Shown here: positions 53,779 through 61,767 of the stretch, piece by piece | How positions within the stretch are numbered: position 1 is the stretch's first letter | Layout of the letters: the number at the start of each line of letters is the position of its first letter | From: Prauserella muralis | GTDB lineage: Bacteria > Actinomycetota > Actinomycetes > Mycobacteriales > Pseudonocardiaceae | DNA length: 64,000 nt | Direction: 5' to 3' | NCBI RefSeq assembly: GCF_003202285.1 | Contig: NZ_MASW01000005.1 | Location: forward strand, 868,001-932,000 | Translations under genes and position numbers: made by a program | Notes under the pieces: model-generated | What the model was told of the DNA's origin: nothing | Seen by the model: only the letters and a program-made list of their open reading frames with translations | Database searches by the model: none

Positions 53779-54191
53779 GCTGGCCTGCCAGGCGGGACCG
53801 TCCCGGCCGCCGTGCGGGCGCCGGGAGAGAGGTCGGCCGGGCGACGGGACACAACGAAGCAGGCGCCGGCCACCGAGGGCGGCGGCACCGATGAGGCGGT
53901 TCTCCACATCCGGCTTGGTTCCATGTTGTTTTACCGCCGTTTCGCCTGTGGATAGCTTTGTTTACATGCGCTCTGTTGCGAAGTCAAGGGTGTTTCGCCG
54001 GTCTTGTCCGGACCGAGGCCGCGATGTCCCAGGTGAACCCACGCAAGAACGAGCCGACTGCTTGTCAAACACGATTAATCCCACGTAAAGTCCGACCGAA
54101 GCACAGGTGGTGAGGCAATGGCTGCCCAGGCGCCCGGACACGCCCGCAACGCCGGCACGCCATGTCGTGCGGCCAGGCGCGAGGCGGGCCC
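53779..54191. promoter_or_regulatory. PTS operon control region with DeoR-like element
   Basis: 413 bp without a convincing gene. It is A/T-rich around 53915-54080 compared with its surroundings. TGTTGTTTTAC (53924-53934) matches the TGTTGTTTTCC element in front of the DeoR gene, and TTGTTTACATG lies nearby at 53958-53968. These are likely DeoR-family operator sites governing the minus-strand PTS operon. No -10 or -35 assignment was attempted. Confidence 0.55.
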
Positions 54192-54776
54192 ATGAGCACC
54201 AACCCGTTCGGCGGCCTCTTCTTCGGCGGCTGGGGCGACTACCGGCTCTGGGCCGAACACGGATTCCAGCCGCAGTCGTCGGTGGAGAGCGTCGCCGACA
54301 CCGAGACCGAAGCCGCGGGCCTCGAGGCGCCACCCGAGACGACGCAGGACATCCCGGCCCACCCCGACCCGGCCCCCGATCCGCACCCGGCCCCCGGCGA
54401 GAACCGGTCCGTCGGCACCGACCCGGACCCGCCCGGGCTTCCGCTGGTGCGCCCCTACATTCGCACCGGAGGCCGCACCAGGCCGACGCAGCGGCTCGGT
54501 GTCGAGACACTGATCTCCGCGCACCGGCACGTTCGCCTCGACACGCCGCGGCTGACGGCCGACCACCGGCTCATCTGGCTCACCTGTCAGACGCCGCAGT
54601 CGACGGCCGAGCTGGCCGCCCGGCTCGGGCTGCCCATCGGCGCCGCCCGCGTGCTGATCGCCGACCTGGTGGACCTCGGAGCCGTCCGGGTGCACGAGAA
54701 CCGGCTGACCGCCGAGCACCGGCCGCCCCTCGAGCTGATGATCCGGGTCCGCGATCGCCTGCACGACCTGGTGTGA
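54192..54776 (+). CDS. DUF742 protein, orphan conservon component
   Basis: 194 aa. The C-terminal half is a DUF742 domain: LVRPYIRTGGRTRPTQRLGVETLIS, then TPQSTAELAARLGLPIGAARVLIADLVDLG, a winged-helix-like segment. The N-terminal 90 residues are acidic, Pro-rich and atypical. DUF742 proteins normally sit in conservons with a nitrate-sensor-type histidine kinase, a roadblock protein and a small GTPase; none of these is beside this gene. The ATG at 54192 follows GAGGCGGGCCC. It lies between the PTS operon and its DeoR regulator. Confidence 0.85.
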   Translation: MSTNPFGGLFFGGWGDYRLWAEHGFQPQSSVESVADTETEAAGLEAPPETTQDIPAHPDPAPDPHPAPGENRSVGTDPDPPGLPLVRPYIRTGGRTRPTQRLGVETLISAHRHVRLDTPRLTADHRLIWLTCQTPQSTAELAARLGLPIGAARVLIADLVDLGAVRVHENRLTAEHRPPLELMIRVRDRLHDLV

Positions 54777-54836
54777 GGACCACGGGAACCGAAACGGATC
54801 CACGCGGCATGGGCCGAGTGGTCCGGCCTGTGATTG

Positions 54837-54847
54837 TGTTGTTTTCC
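54837..54847 (+). promoter_or_regulatory. DeoR-like operator element in front of its regulator gene
   Basis: TGTTGTTTTCC repeats the element found at 53924-53934 upstream of the PTS operon, differing only in the next-to-last base. It is 65 bp before the regulator start, within a TGATTGTGTTGTTTTCCAGT context, and suggests autoregulation. Confidence 0.45.
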
Positions 54848-54911
54848 AGTACGCTGGAGCGGCATCCCGCTCAGCGCGGTGCGACGGGACGCGGTGTGGG
54901 GAGGAAACGAC

Positions 54912-55673
54912 GTGTATGCCGAAGAGCGCCAACAGGCGATTCTCGAGCGGGCCCGCGCTCGCGGCAGGGTGGATGTCACCGCACTCGCCGAGGAGTACTC
55001 CGTCACCACCGAGACCATCCGGCGCGACCTGACGTTCCTCGAGCGGCACGGAGTGCTGCGCCGTGTCTACGGCGGCGCGATCCCGGTGGAACGGCTCGGC
55101 TTCGAACCCGCGCTCGCGACCCGCGAGGCCGTGCTGACGGCCGAGAAGAAGCGCATTGCCAAGGCCGCCCTCGAAGAGCTCCCCGACGAGGGCAGCATCC
55201 TGCTCGACGCGGGGTCCACCACGGCGCGCTTCGCCGAGGAGCTGCCCACCGACCGCGAGCTGACCGTGGTGACCCACGCCGTCAAGATCGCGCTCCACCT
55301 CGCCACCCGGCCCAACATCACGCTGATGCTGCTCGGTGGCCGCCTGCGCAGCCGCACGCTGGCCACGGTCGACTCGTGGGCGCTGCACGCGCTGAGCGAG
55401 ATCTTCGTCGACGTCGCGTTCATCGGCACCAACGGGATCTCCGTCGAGCGCGGGCTGACCACACCGGACCCGGCCGAGGCCGTCATCAAGCGGGCCGCCA
55501 TCGCCAGCAGCAGGCGTTGCGTGCTCCTGGCCGACCACACGAAGGTGGGCAACGACCACTTCACCCGGTTCGCGGAGCTCAAGGACATCGACACGTTCAT
55601 CACCGACGACGGCATCGACGGCGCGGCGGCCGACGAGCTGGCCGACGCCGGGCCGCGGGTCGTCAAAGTCTGA
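54912..55673 (+). CDS. DeoR/GlpR-family transcriptional regulator
   Basis: 253 aa. The DeoR N-terminal helix-turn-helix is YAEERQQAILERARARGRVDVTALAEEYSVTTETIRRDL; the sugar-phosphate-binding C-terminal domain carries LDAGSTTARFAEEL and FIGTNGISVERGLTTPD. Such proteins repress sugar-uptake operons until a sugar phosphate binds. The GTG has GGGGAGGAAACGAC upstream; earlier ATG codons in frame lie inside the promoter. It diverges from the PTS operon across the DUF742 gene. Confidence 0.92.
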   Translation: MYAEERQQAILERARARGRVDVTALAEEYSVTTETIRRDLTFLERHGVLRRVYGGAIPVERLGFEPALATREAVLTAEKKRIAKAALEELPDEGSILLDAGSTTARFAEELPTDRELTVVTHAVKIALHLATRPNITLMLLGGRLRSRTLATVDSWALHALSEIFVDVAFIGTNGISVERGLTTPDPAEAVIKRAAIASSRRCVLLADHTKVGNDHFTRFAELKDIDTFITDDGIDGAAADELADAGPRVVKV

Positions 55674-55716
55674 CCGGCGACGCTGCGCCGAGATCCCTTC
55701 CCTGACCCCAGCTCGA

Positions 55717-55734
55717 TACGACGTTGGCGTAGTA
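55717..55734. promoter_or_regulatory. Candidate BlaI operator
   Basis: TACGACG-N4-CGTAGTA is a 7-bp dyad with one mismatch and ends 12 bp before the BlaI-like gene's GTG. It resembles the TACTAC/GTAGTA operators of BlaI/MecI repressors. Confidence 0.5.
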
Positions 55735-55746
55735 GGCTGGGCAGCT

Positions 55747-56115
55747 GTGGGTCGTACGGAACGCGGGGCTGTGCTCGGGCCGCTGGAGTCCGACGTCATG
55801 GAGATCCTGTGGCGGGCAGAGGAAGCACTGCCGGTGCGCGCCGTGCTGGCCCAGCTGAACGCGAAGCGGGCTGCGCCACTGGCCTACACGACGGTGATGA
55901 CGGTGTTGTCGAGACTGACCGAGCGGGGCGTGGTGCGGCGGCAGCGGACCGGGCGGGGCTATGTCTACTGCGCGGTGTACGGCAGCGCGGCCGAGATCGC
56001 GGTACGGCAGTTGCTGGACGACTATGGCGACGCGGCCGTGGCCTCGTTCGTGGAGCAGGTCGGCGGTGACGAGCAACTCCGGTCGCGGCTGCGTCGGCTG
56101 GTGGATGACCCATGA
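55747..56115 (+). CDS. BlaI/MecI-family repressor
   Basis: 122 aa winged-helix protein: LGPLESDVMEILWRAEEALPVRAVLAQLN, the recognition region TTVMTVLSRLTERGVVRRQRTGRGYVY, and a C-terminal dimerisation helix. BlaI proteins are released by cleavage after signalling by an M56 membrane protease. The next gene, coupled by ATGA, encodes exactly such a protease. GTG start. Confidence 0.93.
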   Translation: MGRTERGAVLGPLESDVMEILWRAEEALPVRAVLAQLNAKRAAPLAYTTVMTVLSRLTERGVVRRQRTGRGYVYCAVYGSAAEIAVRQLLDDYGDAAVASFVEQVGGDEQLRSRLRRLVDDP

Positions 56116-56972
56116 GCCGGGACTGGCCGCTGTTCGCTCTGGTGACCGCCGCGGTCGCCAGCTATCCCGCCCTGGTTCTGTCGGGGTGCGTGCTGACGCT
56201 GCTGAGCGGAAAGGCCGCGGCGCGCGAGCTGTGGCTGGACGGCCATCCGGGCGCCCTCCTGGCCCCGGTGCTCGCCGGAGTCAGCGCGATCGCCGTCGTC
56301 AACGCCGCTCGCGTGCTGGCCCGCGGGCTGTGGCACACGCACCGGTTCCATCGCTGGATCGCCGGCCTGCGGACACCGGCGCCGAGCACGGGCCTGGCGC
56401 GACCTGGCGCGCTCGAGGGCGTCCAGGTGATCCCTGCACGCGAGCCGCTGGCGGTCACCGTGGGGTTGTGGCGGCCGTACGTCGTGGTCAGCAGCGGGCT
56501 CGTCGCGGAGCTGAGCGAGCAGGAGCTGCGCGCCGTTCTGGCCCATGAGCAGGCGCACGTGCGCAGGCGGGATCCGCTGCGGCTGCTGCTGGGCCGGACG
56601 CTCGCCGCCCACCTGTGGTTCCTTCCAGTGGCGGCCGATCTGCGGGGCCGTGCCCGCCGGGGGTACGAGCTGGCCGCCGACCGGCACGCGGCGAAACGGT
56701 GCGGCCGGGCCGCGGTTGCCGGGGCACTGCTGCGGGTCGCGGCGCTGCCCCCGGCCTCCCCGGCGTTCGCGGCTCATTTCGCCGGGCCGGAACTGCTGGA
56801 TGCCCGGGTGTCGCAGCTGGAGTCCGGACGCCCTCCGCGGCCTGCCGCGATCTCCCGGCGCCGCGCCGCGCTGACCGTGGCGGGCGGGCTGGTGTTCGCG
56901 CTCGTCGTGGCGGCAGCGTGGACGTTCATGCTGCTCACCTGCCCCTGCGTGATGCCTCTCCAGGTGGCGTAG
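56112..56972 (+). CDS. M56-family membrane metalloprotease (BlaR1/MecR1-like, no sensor domain)
   Basis: 286 aa with helices near residues 5-30, 45-70 and the last 30. The zinc motif is HEQAH (VLAHEQAHVRRRDPLR), preceded by PYVVVSSGLVAELSEQELRA. A downstream ELAADRHA supplies the further ligand. It lacks the penicillin-binding sensor domain of BlaR1, as is common in actinobacterial BlaI/M56 pairs. Coupled to the BlaI gene by ATGA. The signal and regulon are unknown. Confidence 0.92.
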   Translation: MSRDWPLFALVTAAVASYPALVLSGCVLTLLSGKAAARELWLDGHPGALLAPVLAGVSAIAVVNAARVLARGLWHTHRFHRWIAGLRTPAPSTGLARPGALEGVQVIPAREPLAVTVGLWRPYVVVSSGLVAELSEQELRAVLAHEQAHVRRRDPLRLLLGRTLAAHLWFLPVAADLRGRARRGYELAADRHAAKRCGRAAVAGALLRVAALPPASPAFAAHFAGPELLDARVSQLESGRPPRPAAISRRRAALTVAGGLVFALVVAAAWTFMLLTCPCVMPLQVA

Positions 56973-57005
56973 TGCCGCGCACACCGCTCGGTGCCTCGCC
57001 GTGGG

Positions 57006-57638
57006 TCACGACTGCGGCTTTCTCGCGGCGAGCCGCTCCACGATGCCGTACCCGAAGCGTTCCTGCCGCTCCACGGTGAAGCCCTGCGCCCGCACGTGCG
57101 TGATCGGTCGCCGCCGGAAGTGCTCCTCCCCCAGCGGGATGGTGACCAGTTCCAGCAGGCGCTGCACGACGCGCAGCGGGGCCGAGGTACTGACGACGTG
57201 ATCGGCCAGCACCAACAGCCCGCCCGGCCGGAGCACGCGCCACATCTCCGCGACCGCGGCCCGGTCGTCCGGGATCGCGCACAGCGAGAATGTCGCCACC
57301 ACGGTGTCGAACGAGGCGTCCGCGAACTCCAGCCCGTGCGCGTCGCCGACCCGCGCATCCACGGCGCGGCCCAGCTCCGTGGCCCGTCGGCGGGCGTGCT
57401 CGAGCATGGCCGGGCTCAGGTCGATCCCGGTCAGCCGCACCTCGGCCGGATACCACGGCAGGTTCAGCCCCGTGCCGAGCGCGACCTCGAGCACCTCCCC
57501 TTGCGCCTGGCCACAGACCCACTGCCGGGTGTCACCGAAGAAGCGCCGGTCCCAGAAACCCATCTGCCTGTCGTAGGAACCCGAGTGCTTGTCCCAGTAG
57601 CGACGCAGCCGCTCCGGATCCTTCTTCGCCGCAGCCAT
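57006..57638 (-). CDS. Class I SAM-dependent methyltransferase
   Basis: 210 aa. Motif I is VLEVALGTGLNLPWY, motif II region TGIDLSPAMLEHARRRA, motif III SFDTVVATFSLCAIPD and the post-motif LRPGGLLVLADHV. It resembles the UbiE/phosphatidylethanolamine-methyltransferase-like group, substrate unknown. AAGGGTGATGGC gives the ATG region. It converges on the M56 gene and diverges from the acetyltransferase gene, with a perfect dyad in the shared upstream region. Confidence 0.9.
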   Translation of the reverse strand: MAAAKKDPERLRRYWDKHSGSYDRQMGFWDRRFFGDTRQWVCGQAQGEVLEVALGTGLNLPWYPAEVRLTGIDLSPAMLEHARRRATELGRAVDARVGDAHGLEFADASFDTVVATFSLCAIPDDRAAVAEMWRVLRPGGLLVLADHVVSTSAPLRVVQRLLELVTIPLGEEHFRRRPITHVRAQGFTVERQERFGYGIVERLAARKPQS

Positions 57639-57667
57639 GCCATCACCCTTTCGTCGACCCGCTCCAC

Positions 57668-57689
57668 ACTACTACTTTTTGGTAGTAGT
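57668..57689. promoter_or_regulatory. Perfect 8-bp dyad operator, BlaI-like
   Basis: ACTACTAC-N6-GTAGTAGT is a perfect inverted repeat in the 96-bp gap between the divergent methyltransferase and acetyltransferase genes. The arms match the BlaI/MecI type of operator and the site in front of the nearby blaI gene. It lies 30 bp before the methyltransferase start and about 45 bp before the acetyltransferase start. Confidence 0.7.
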
Positions 57690-57734
57690 TGGGAGCAGGC
57701 GCCGGCACCGCGTTCCCGTGACAGTATCGGCAGC

Positions 57735-58265
57735 GTGGTCGAGCTCCGGGACGCGAAGCAGGACGACGCTCACGCCATCGCCACCGTGCTGGTGCGGTCG
57801 TGGCGCGCCGCCTACCGCGGCCTGCTCCCCGACGAGGTGCTGGCCGGCCTGTCCGTCTCGGACCGGGAACAGTCCTGGTCGGACGTTCTCACCACCCGCC
57901 CACCGCGCACCCGCGCGGTCGTCGCCACGATCGCGGACACCATCGTCGGCTTCGCCGCGACCGGGCCTCCGCTCGTCCCCGCCGACCGCTCCGACGCCAC
58001 CCTCGGCGACCTCTACGCCCTCTACCTCACCCCCGGGGTCTGGCGCCGCGGCATCGGCACCCAGCTCCACGCCGCCGCCCTCGACCGGCTGCGTTCCTGC
58101 GGCTTCACGCACGCCGGTCTGTGGGTGCTCGACGGCAACGAACGCGCGCTGCGCTTCTACCTTCGCCACGGCTGGACCGACACCGGACGCACCCAGCTCG
58201 ACCGAGGACCCGGCGGCACCGAGCTGCACGAGCGGCGGCTGCGGCACGACCTGAGCGGGTGGTGA
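57735..58265 (+). CDS. GNAT-family N-acetyltransferase
   Basis: 176 aa. GNAT fold with motif A LGDLYALYLTPGVWRRGIGTQLHAAALD (acetyl-CoA-binding RRGIGT) and motif B LWVLDGNERALRFYLRHGWTD. The substrate is unknown. GTG start at 57735 with no strong ribosome site; a longer frame upstream would overlap the methyltransferase gene and is rejected. The 165 bp that follow, up to the hydrolase stop, hold no gene I can support. Confidence 0.9.
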   Translation: MVELRDAKQDDAHAIATVLVRSWRAAYRGLLPDEVLAGLSVSDREQSWSDVLTTRPPRTRAVVATIADTIVGFAATGPPLVPADRSDATLGDLYALYLTPGVWRRGIGTQLHAAALDRLRSCGFTHAGLWVLDGNERALRFYLRHGWTDTGRTQLDRGPGGTELHERRLRHDLSGW

Positions 58266-58430
58266 GTCCGGCGGTAGCGCACGGGGCGACCCGCGCGCTA
58301 CCGGTCGGCGAAGTGGTCGACGAGTCGCTGGTGTCGTGCACGGCCATCCCGTACAGGACGGGTCCCTGCCGCCTGCGGTCTCCAGGATCTCGCGGGCGTC
58401 GTCGCCGTTGGCGTTCCCGCGCCGAGGTCG

Positions 58431-59216
58431 TCAGCCGGCGCCGAGGAACTCGCGGGTGAGCTTGACCAGGCCGGTGGGATCGGCGAACCAGTCCATGTGC
58501 CCCTGGTCCTGCACCTCCACCAGCCGGCTGCCCCGGATGGCTGCGTGCAACTGGCGGGAACCCTCGATGGGGATCATGGCGTCGTCGATGAAGCCGATCA
58601 CGAGGGTCGGCGCGGTGATGGCGGGCAGCAATGGGCGCACATCGACCCGGGCGCCGAGGTCGATCTGGCGGCCGATGCCAGGCGGCGGCCAGGCGTCGGC
58701 CAGCGACTGCGCCAGCCCCTGGTGGCCGAAGCCGTCCAGGGCCGCCCGGCTGAATCCGGTGAGGGCGGCGAAGCGCTTGAACAGTTCCCGGTCGGCATCC
58801 AGCAGCTTGCGGAAGGTCTGGAAGTAGTACTGGTCGCGGGGACTGGTGGAGTGTGCCCAGCCGCCGACCAGAACCAGACGGCGCACCAGCTCAGGGTGGG
58901 TGGCCGCGACGGCGGCGGCCGCGACGGCTCCCAGGGAGAAGCCGAGCAGGTCCACCGGGCCCGTCACGGCGGCCCTCGCCGCACCGGTGACCTGCTCGGC
59001 GATCAGGTCGAGGGTCAGCGGGGAGCCGTCGTCGCTGGTGCGGCCGCTGCCGCTGAAATTGGGCCGGACGACCGTGCGGGCCGAGCTGAAGTGGTCCACC
59101 ACGTTGCCGAAGACCTTGTCGGCATCCCCGCCGACGCCGTGCACCAGCACCAGGCCGGGCCCCTGGCCGTCGACTTCGTAGTGGACGTCGGTGTTGAGAA
59201 CCGAGACGTGAGGCAT
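58431..59216 (-). CDS. Alpha/beta-hydrolase
   Basis: 261 aa with an intact triad: nucleophile Ser in LGFSLGA, acid in FIDDAMIP and His in DQGHMDWF; oxyanion loop LVHGVGGDAD. The ATG at 59216 is used because AAGGAG then lies about 11 nt upstream; ATG 59225 has that site too close. It diverges from a MarR gene across a region with a large palindrome, so it is probably MarR-controlled. Substrate unknown, possibly a lactone, ester or antibiotic. Confidence 0.9.
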   Translation of the reverse strand: MPHVSVLNTDVHYEVDGQGPGLVLVHGVGGDADKVFGNVVDHFSSARTVVRPNFSGSGRTSDDGSPLTLDLIAEQVTGAARAAVTGPVDLLGFSLGAVAAAAVAATHPELVRRLVLVGGWAHSTSPRDQYYFQTFRKLLDADRELFKRFAALTGFSRAALDGFGHQGLAQSLADAWPPPGIGRQIDLGARVDVRPLLPAITAPTLVIGFIDDAMIPIEGSRQLHAAIRGSRLVEVQDQGHMDWFADPTGLVKLTREFLGAG

Positions 59217-59244
59217 GAGGACCATCGCTCCTTGAGTCAGCACT

Positions 59245-59307
59245 GATTAGCTTAGCGCTAAGATAATCAGGGCTCAGGCGAGCGTCAACTAGGCGAGCGC
59301 TAAGATA
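59245..59307. promoter_or_regulatory. MarR operator region
   Basis: A 24-bp near-perfect palindrome (59245-59268, centre CTTAGCGCTAAG, 11 of 12 pairs matching) and a second partial copy AGCGCTAAGATA (59296-59307) lie between the divergent hydrolase and MarR genes. The arrangement fits autorepression and control of the hydrolase. Confidence 0.75.
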
Positions 59308-59325
59308 TTTGCCGGGAGGTGGCCG

Positions 59326-59826
59326 ATGACCGACGCAGTGGCCGTGGCACTGGAGCAGTGGCGCCGCGAGCGCCCCGACCTCGACCCCTGGCCGATCGGC
59401 GTCGTCGGCCGGATCATGCGGATCTCCCGCATGTGGGACAAGGAGATCAAGAGTTTCCTCGCCGGACACGGCCTGGAACCCGGCGAGTTCGACGTGCTGT
59501 CCACCCTGCGGCGCTCCGGCGCGCCCTACGAACTGACCGCCGGGGCGTTCCTGAGGACGTCGCTGGTCACCACCGGCGCCATCACGCTGCGGGTGGACCG
59601 GATGCAGGACAAGGGGCTGGTCACCCGTATCCGCGACGGCGACGACCGCCGCTCGGTCAGGATCCGCCTCACCGACCATGGCCTGGAGGTCATCGACCGC
59701 GTCCTTCCGCTGCACCTCGACAACGAAGCCCGTCTGCTCCAGGCTCTCGATCCGGAGGCTCGCGCGCAGCTGTCCGCCATGCTGAGCACGCTGCTGGAGT
59801 CCTACGGCGACACCGGCGGGCAGTGA
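59326..59826 (+). CDS. MarR-family transcriptional regulator
   Basis: 166 aa winged-helix protein: GLEPGEFDVLSTLRRSG, FLRTSLVTTGAITLRVDRMQDKGLVTRIRDGDDRRSVRIRLTDHGLEV. GGGAGGTGGCCG precedes the ATG. Its last 137 bp overlap the 3' end of the convergent GT87 gene. The likely targets are itself and the divergent hydrolase. Confidence 0.93.
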   Translation: MTDAVAVALEQWRRERPDLDPWPIGVVGRIMRISRMWDKEIKSFLAGHGLEPGEFDVLSTLRRSGAPYELTAGAFLRTSLVTTGAITLRVDRMQDKGLVTRIRDGDDRRSVRIRLTDHGLEVIDRVLPLHLDNEARLLQALDPEARAQLSAMLSTLLESYGDTGGQ

Positions 59827-60988
59827 GAGAACGACGACGGCGCCAGTCGCGAAGCGGGGTCGCGGCGACGGCGAGGGTCACCGCGGCGGCGTAGGCGTAG
59901 GCGTTTCCGGTCAGCAGGCGCCAGGCGTCCCACGGCGCGTCCGGGTCCCACCACCAGTGCGGTGCGAGGACGACGAGCAGCGTGGCCGCGCCGACCGCGG
60001 CGAGCACGCTCGCGCGCCGCCCGCGCCACGCGAACACAGCGCCGGTCAGCAGAACCGGCACCACCCACACCCAGTGGTGCGAGTACGAGACCGGAGACAC
60101 CAGCAGCGCGCCGAGCGCGTTGAGGCTCAGCGCCCACGCCGGCCACCCCGCGGCGAACGCCCGCCGCATACCGAGGACGGTCAGGCCGAGTATCGCCACC
60201 GCGAGCAACGGCCACGGCAGGCCCGGATCCACCCCGAACCGCACCAGCAGCACCTTGAGCGACTGGTTCATCTCGTTGGACATGCCTCGGAACTGGGAGG
60301 AGTAGAGCACCTCGTGCGTCCAGAACCGCACGGAGTCCGGCCAGCTCACGGCGAACCCCAGGGCCGTCGCGCACAGGAACGACGCCCCCGCCGTGAGCGC
60401 GGCCCGGCGGTCGCCCCGCAGCACGAAGAACAGGATGAAGGCCGCGGGGGTCAGCTTCACCGCCGCGGCGATGCCCACGAGCACACCACGCGGCCAGCGC
60501 GGCGCGCGGACCAGGCAGTCCGCCACGACCAGCGCCATCAGCAGCGCGTTGATCTGACCGAAGTGCAGCGTCTCGCGCACCGGTTCCAGGGCCAGGCCGA
60601 CCGGCACCAGCGCACCGACCAGCAGTGCGGTGGGGCGCACCTCCAGCGCGCGCAGCACCACCACGAGCACGAGGGCCACCGCCGCGACCGTGGCGAGCGC
60701 GAACGCCGCGCCGGCCAGCCAGAAGGGCACCACGGCGAACGGCGCGAGCACGACGACCGCGACCGGAGGGTAGAGGTATGGCAGGTGCCTGCCGTTCCGC
60801 AGCCTGGGCAGCTCCCCGTACAGGTCGCCGTCCTGCCACCACACGTGCACGGCGGCCCGGTAGACGTCCAGGTCCATGCGGTAGGCACTGGCGAGCGCCC
60901 CGTCCCGGAAGGACAGCAGGACCCACGCGACCACGGCGAGGTTCACCAGGACCACACCGACGAGCGCGGCCTTGCGCGCGGCGTTCAC
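59690..60988 (-). CDS. GT87-family integral membrane mannosyltransferase
   Basis: 432 aa with about ten membrane helices. GT87/PimE-like features are MDLDVYRAAVHVW (the catalytic DxD-like start after helix 1), YLYPPVAVVVLAPFAV, HFGQINALLMALVV, GIAAAVKLTPAAFILF and the late SPVSYSHHWVWVVP. Members transfer mannose from polyprenyl-phosphate-mannose outside the membrane. The GTG at 60988 follows GGAGGCGGAG. No stop occurs where the hydrophobic core ends, so a basic tail of about 45 residues is read opposite the MarR gene. The 187 bp upstream of the start hold no gene I can support. Confidence 0.88.
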   Translation of the reverse strand: MNAARKAALVGVVLVNLAVVAWVLLSFRDGALASAYRMDLDVYRAAVHVWWQDGDLYGELPRLRNGRHLPYLYPPVAVVVLAPFAVVPFWLAGAAFALATVAAVALVLVVVLRALEVRPTALLVGALVPVGLALEPVRETLHFGQINALLMALVVADCLVRAPRWPRGVLVGIAAAVKLTPAAFILFFVLRGDRRAALTAGASFLCATALGFAVSWPDSVRFWTHEVLYSSQFRGMSNEMNQSLKVLLVRFGVDPGLPWPLLAVAILGLTVLGMRRAFAAGWPAWALSLNALGALLVSPVSYSHHWVWVVPVLLTGAVFAWRGRRASVLAAVGAATLLVVLAPHWWWDPDAPWDAWRLLTGNAYAYAAAVTLAVAATPLRDWRRRRSLTARRCRRRTPAACSAWRTAAREPPDREPGADGLRCRGAAEGRGR

Positions 60989-61175
60989 CTCCGCCTCCTC
61001 CCGGTGCCGCGGTCGAGGGGCGGTCGGCGTCGTCACCGGCCGCACCTCCGTGCCCTCTGCGGACACGGGCCCGAGGCCCCCGCGGTTCACCGTGGCGGCG
61101 AAGACGTCGATCTCATCGGATCGGGACCGGCGATGCCCCGTTCTCCGAGGCACTCACCGACCCGGCTCAGGCTGC

Positions 61176-61763
61176 TTACCGGCGAGACGTGGCAGACCAG
61201 CGGGCCGTCGCCGGATGCGAGAGCCGAAGGGCGTCCAGAGCCCGCCCGGCGGTCTGGGTGATCAGTTCCTCGACCGAGCCCGGTTTCGTGTAGAAGGCGG
61301 GCACTGGAGGCATGATCGTCGCGCCCGCGTCGCAGGCCTGTGCCATGAGCCGCAGGTGACCCGCGTGCAACGGCGTCTCCCGCACCAGCAGCACGAGGGG
61401 GCGCCGTTCCTTCAGCGTCACGTCGGCGGCGCGCACGAGGAGGTTGTCGTCGTAGCTGTTGGCGATGCCCGACAGGGACTTGACGCTGCACGGTGCCACG
61501 AGCATCCCGTCGGTGGGAAACGACCCGCTGGAGATGGCCGCGCCGAGATCGTGCTCGGAGTACACGTGGCAGGCCAGAGCCCGCACGTCCGCGACGCCCA
61601 GGTCTGTCTCCTGCGCCAGCGTGGCACGGGCGGCCTTCGTGAACACCAGGTGTGTCTCGACCCCCAGCTGGCCGAGCAGCTCCAGCGCTCGCACGCCGTA
61701 CAACACTCCCGAGGCGCCGGTGATGCCGACCACCACCCTGGGCGGGAACCGATCCGTTTGCAT
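61176..61763 (-). CDS. ubiX: UbiX-family flavin prenyltransferase
   Basis: 195 aa. Signatures are VVVGITGASGVLYG for FMN binding, APCSVKSLSGIANSYDDNLLVRAADVTLKERRPLVLLVRETPLH. UbiX makes prenylated FMN, the cofactor of UbiD decarboxylases. GGAGGGTAGCGCG precedes the ATG. It follows the aldehyde dehydrogenase gene by 4 bp in an operon; no ubiD is present in the window, but one may lie upstream beyond the right edge or elsewhere. Confidence 0.93.
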   Translation of the reverse strand: MQTDRFPPRVVVGITGASGVLYGVRALELLGQLGVETHLVFTKAARATLAQETDLGVADVRALACHVYSEHDLGAAISSGSFPTDGMLVAPCSVKSLSGIANSYDDNLLVRAADVTLKERRPLVLLVRETPLHAGHLRLMAQACDAGATIMPPVPAFYTKPGSVEELITQTAGRALDALRLSHPATARWSATSRR

Positions 61764-61767
61764 CGCG

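Noticed and set aside
58266-58430. Possible gene remnant between the acetyltransferase and hydrolase genes
   Set aside because: Short coding-like stretches appear in more than one frame, but none has a start or a recognisable domain.
60989-61175. Possible small gene or longer N-terminus of the GT87 protein
   Set aside because: The in-frame extension is low-complexity Arg/Pro/Thr and lacks a ribosome site; GTG 60988 has a good one.
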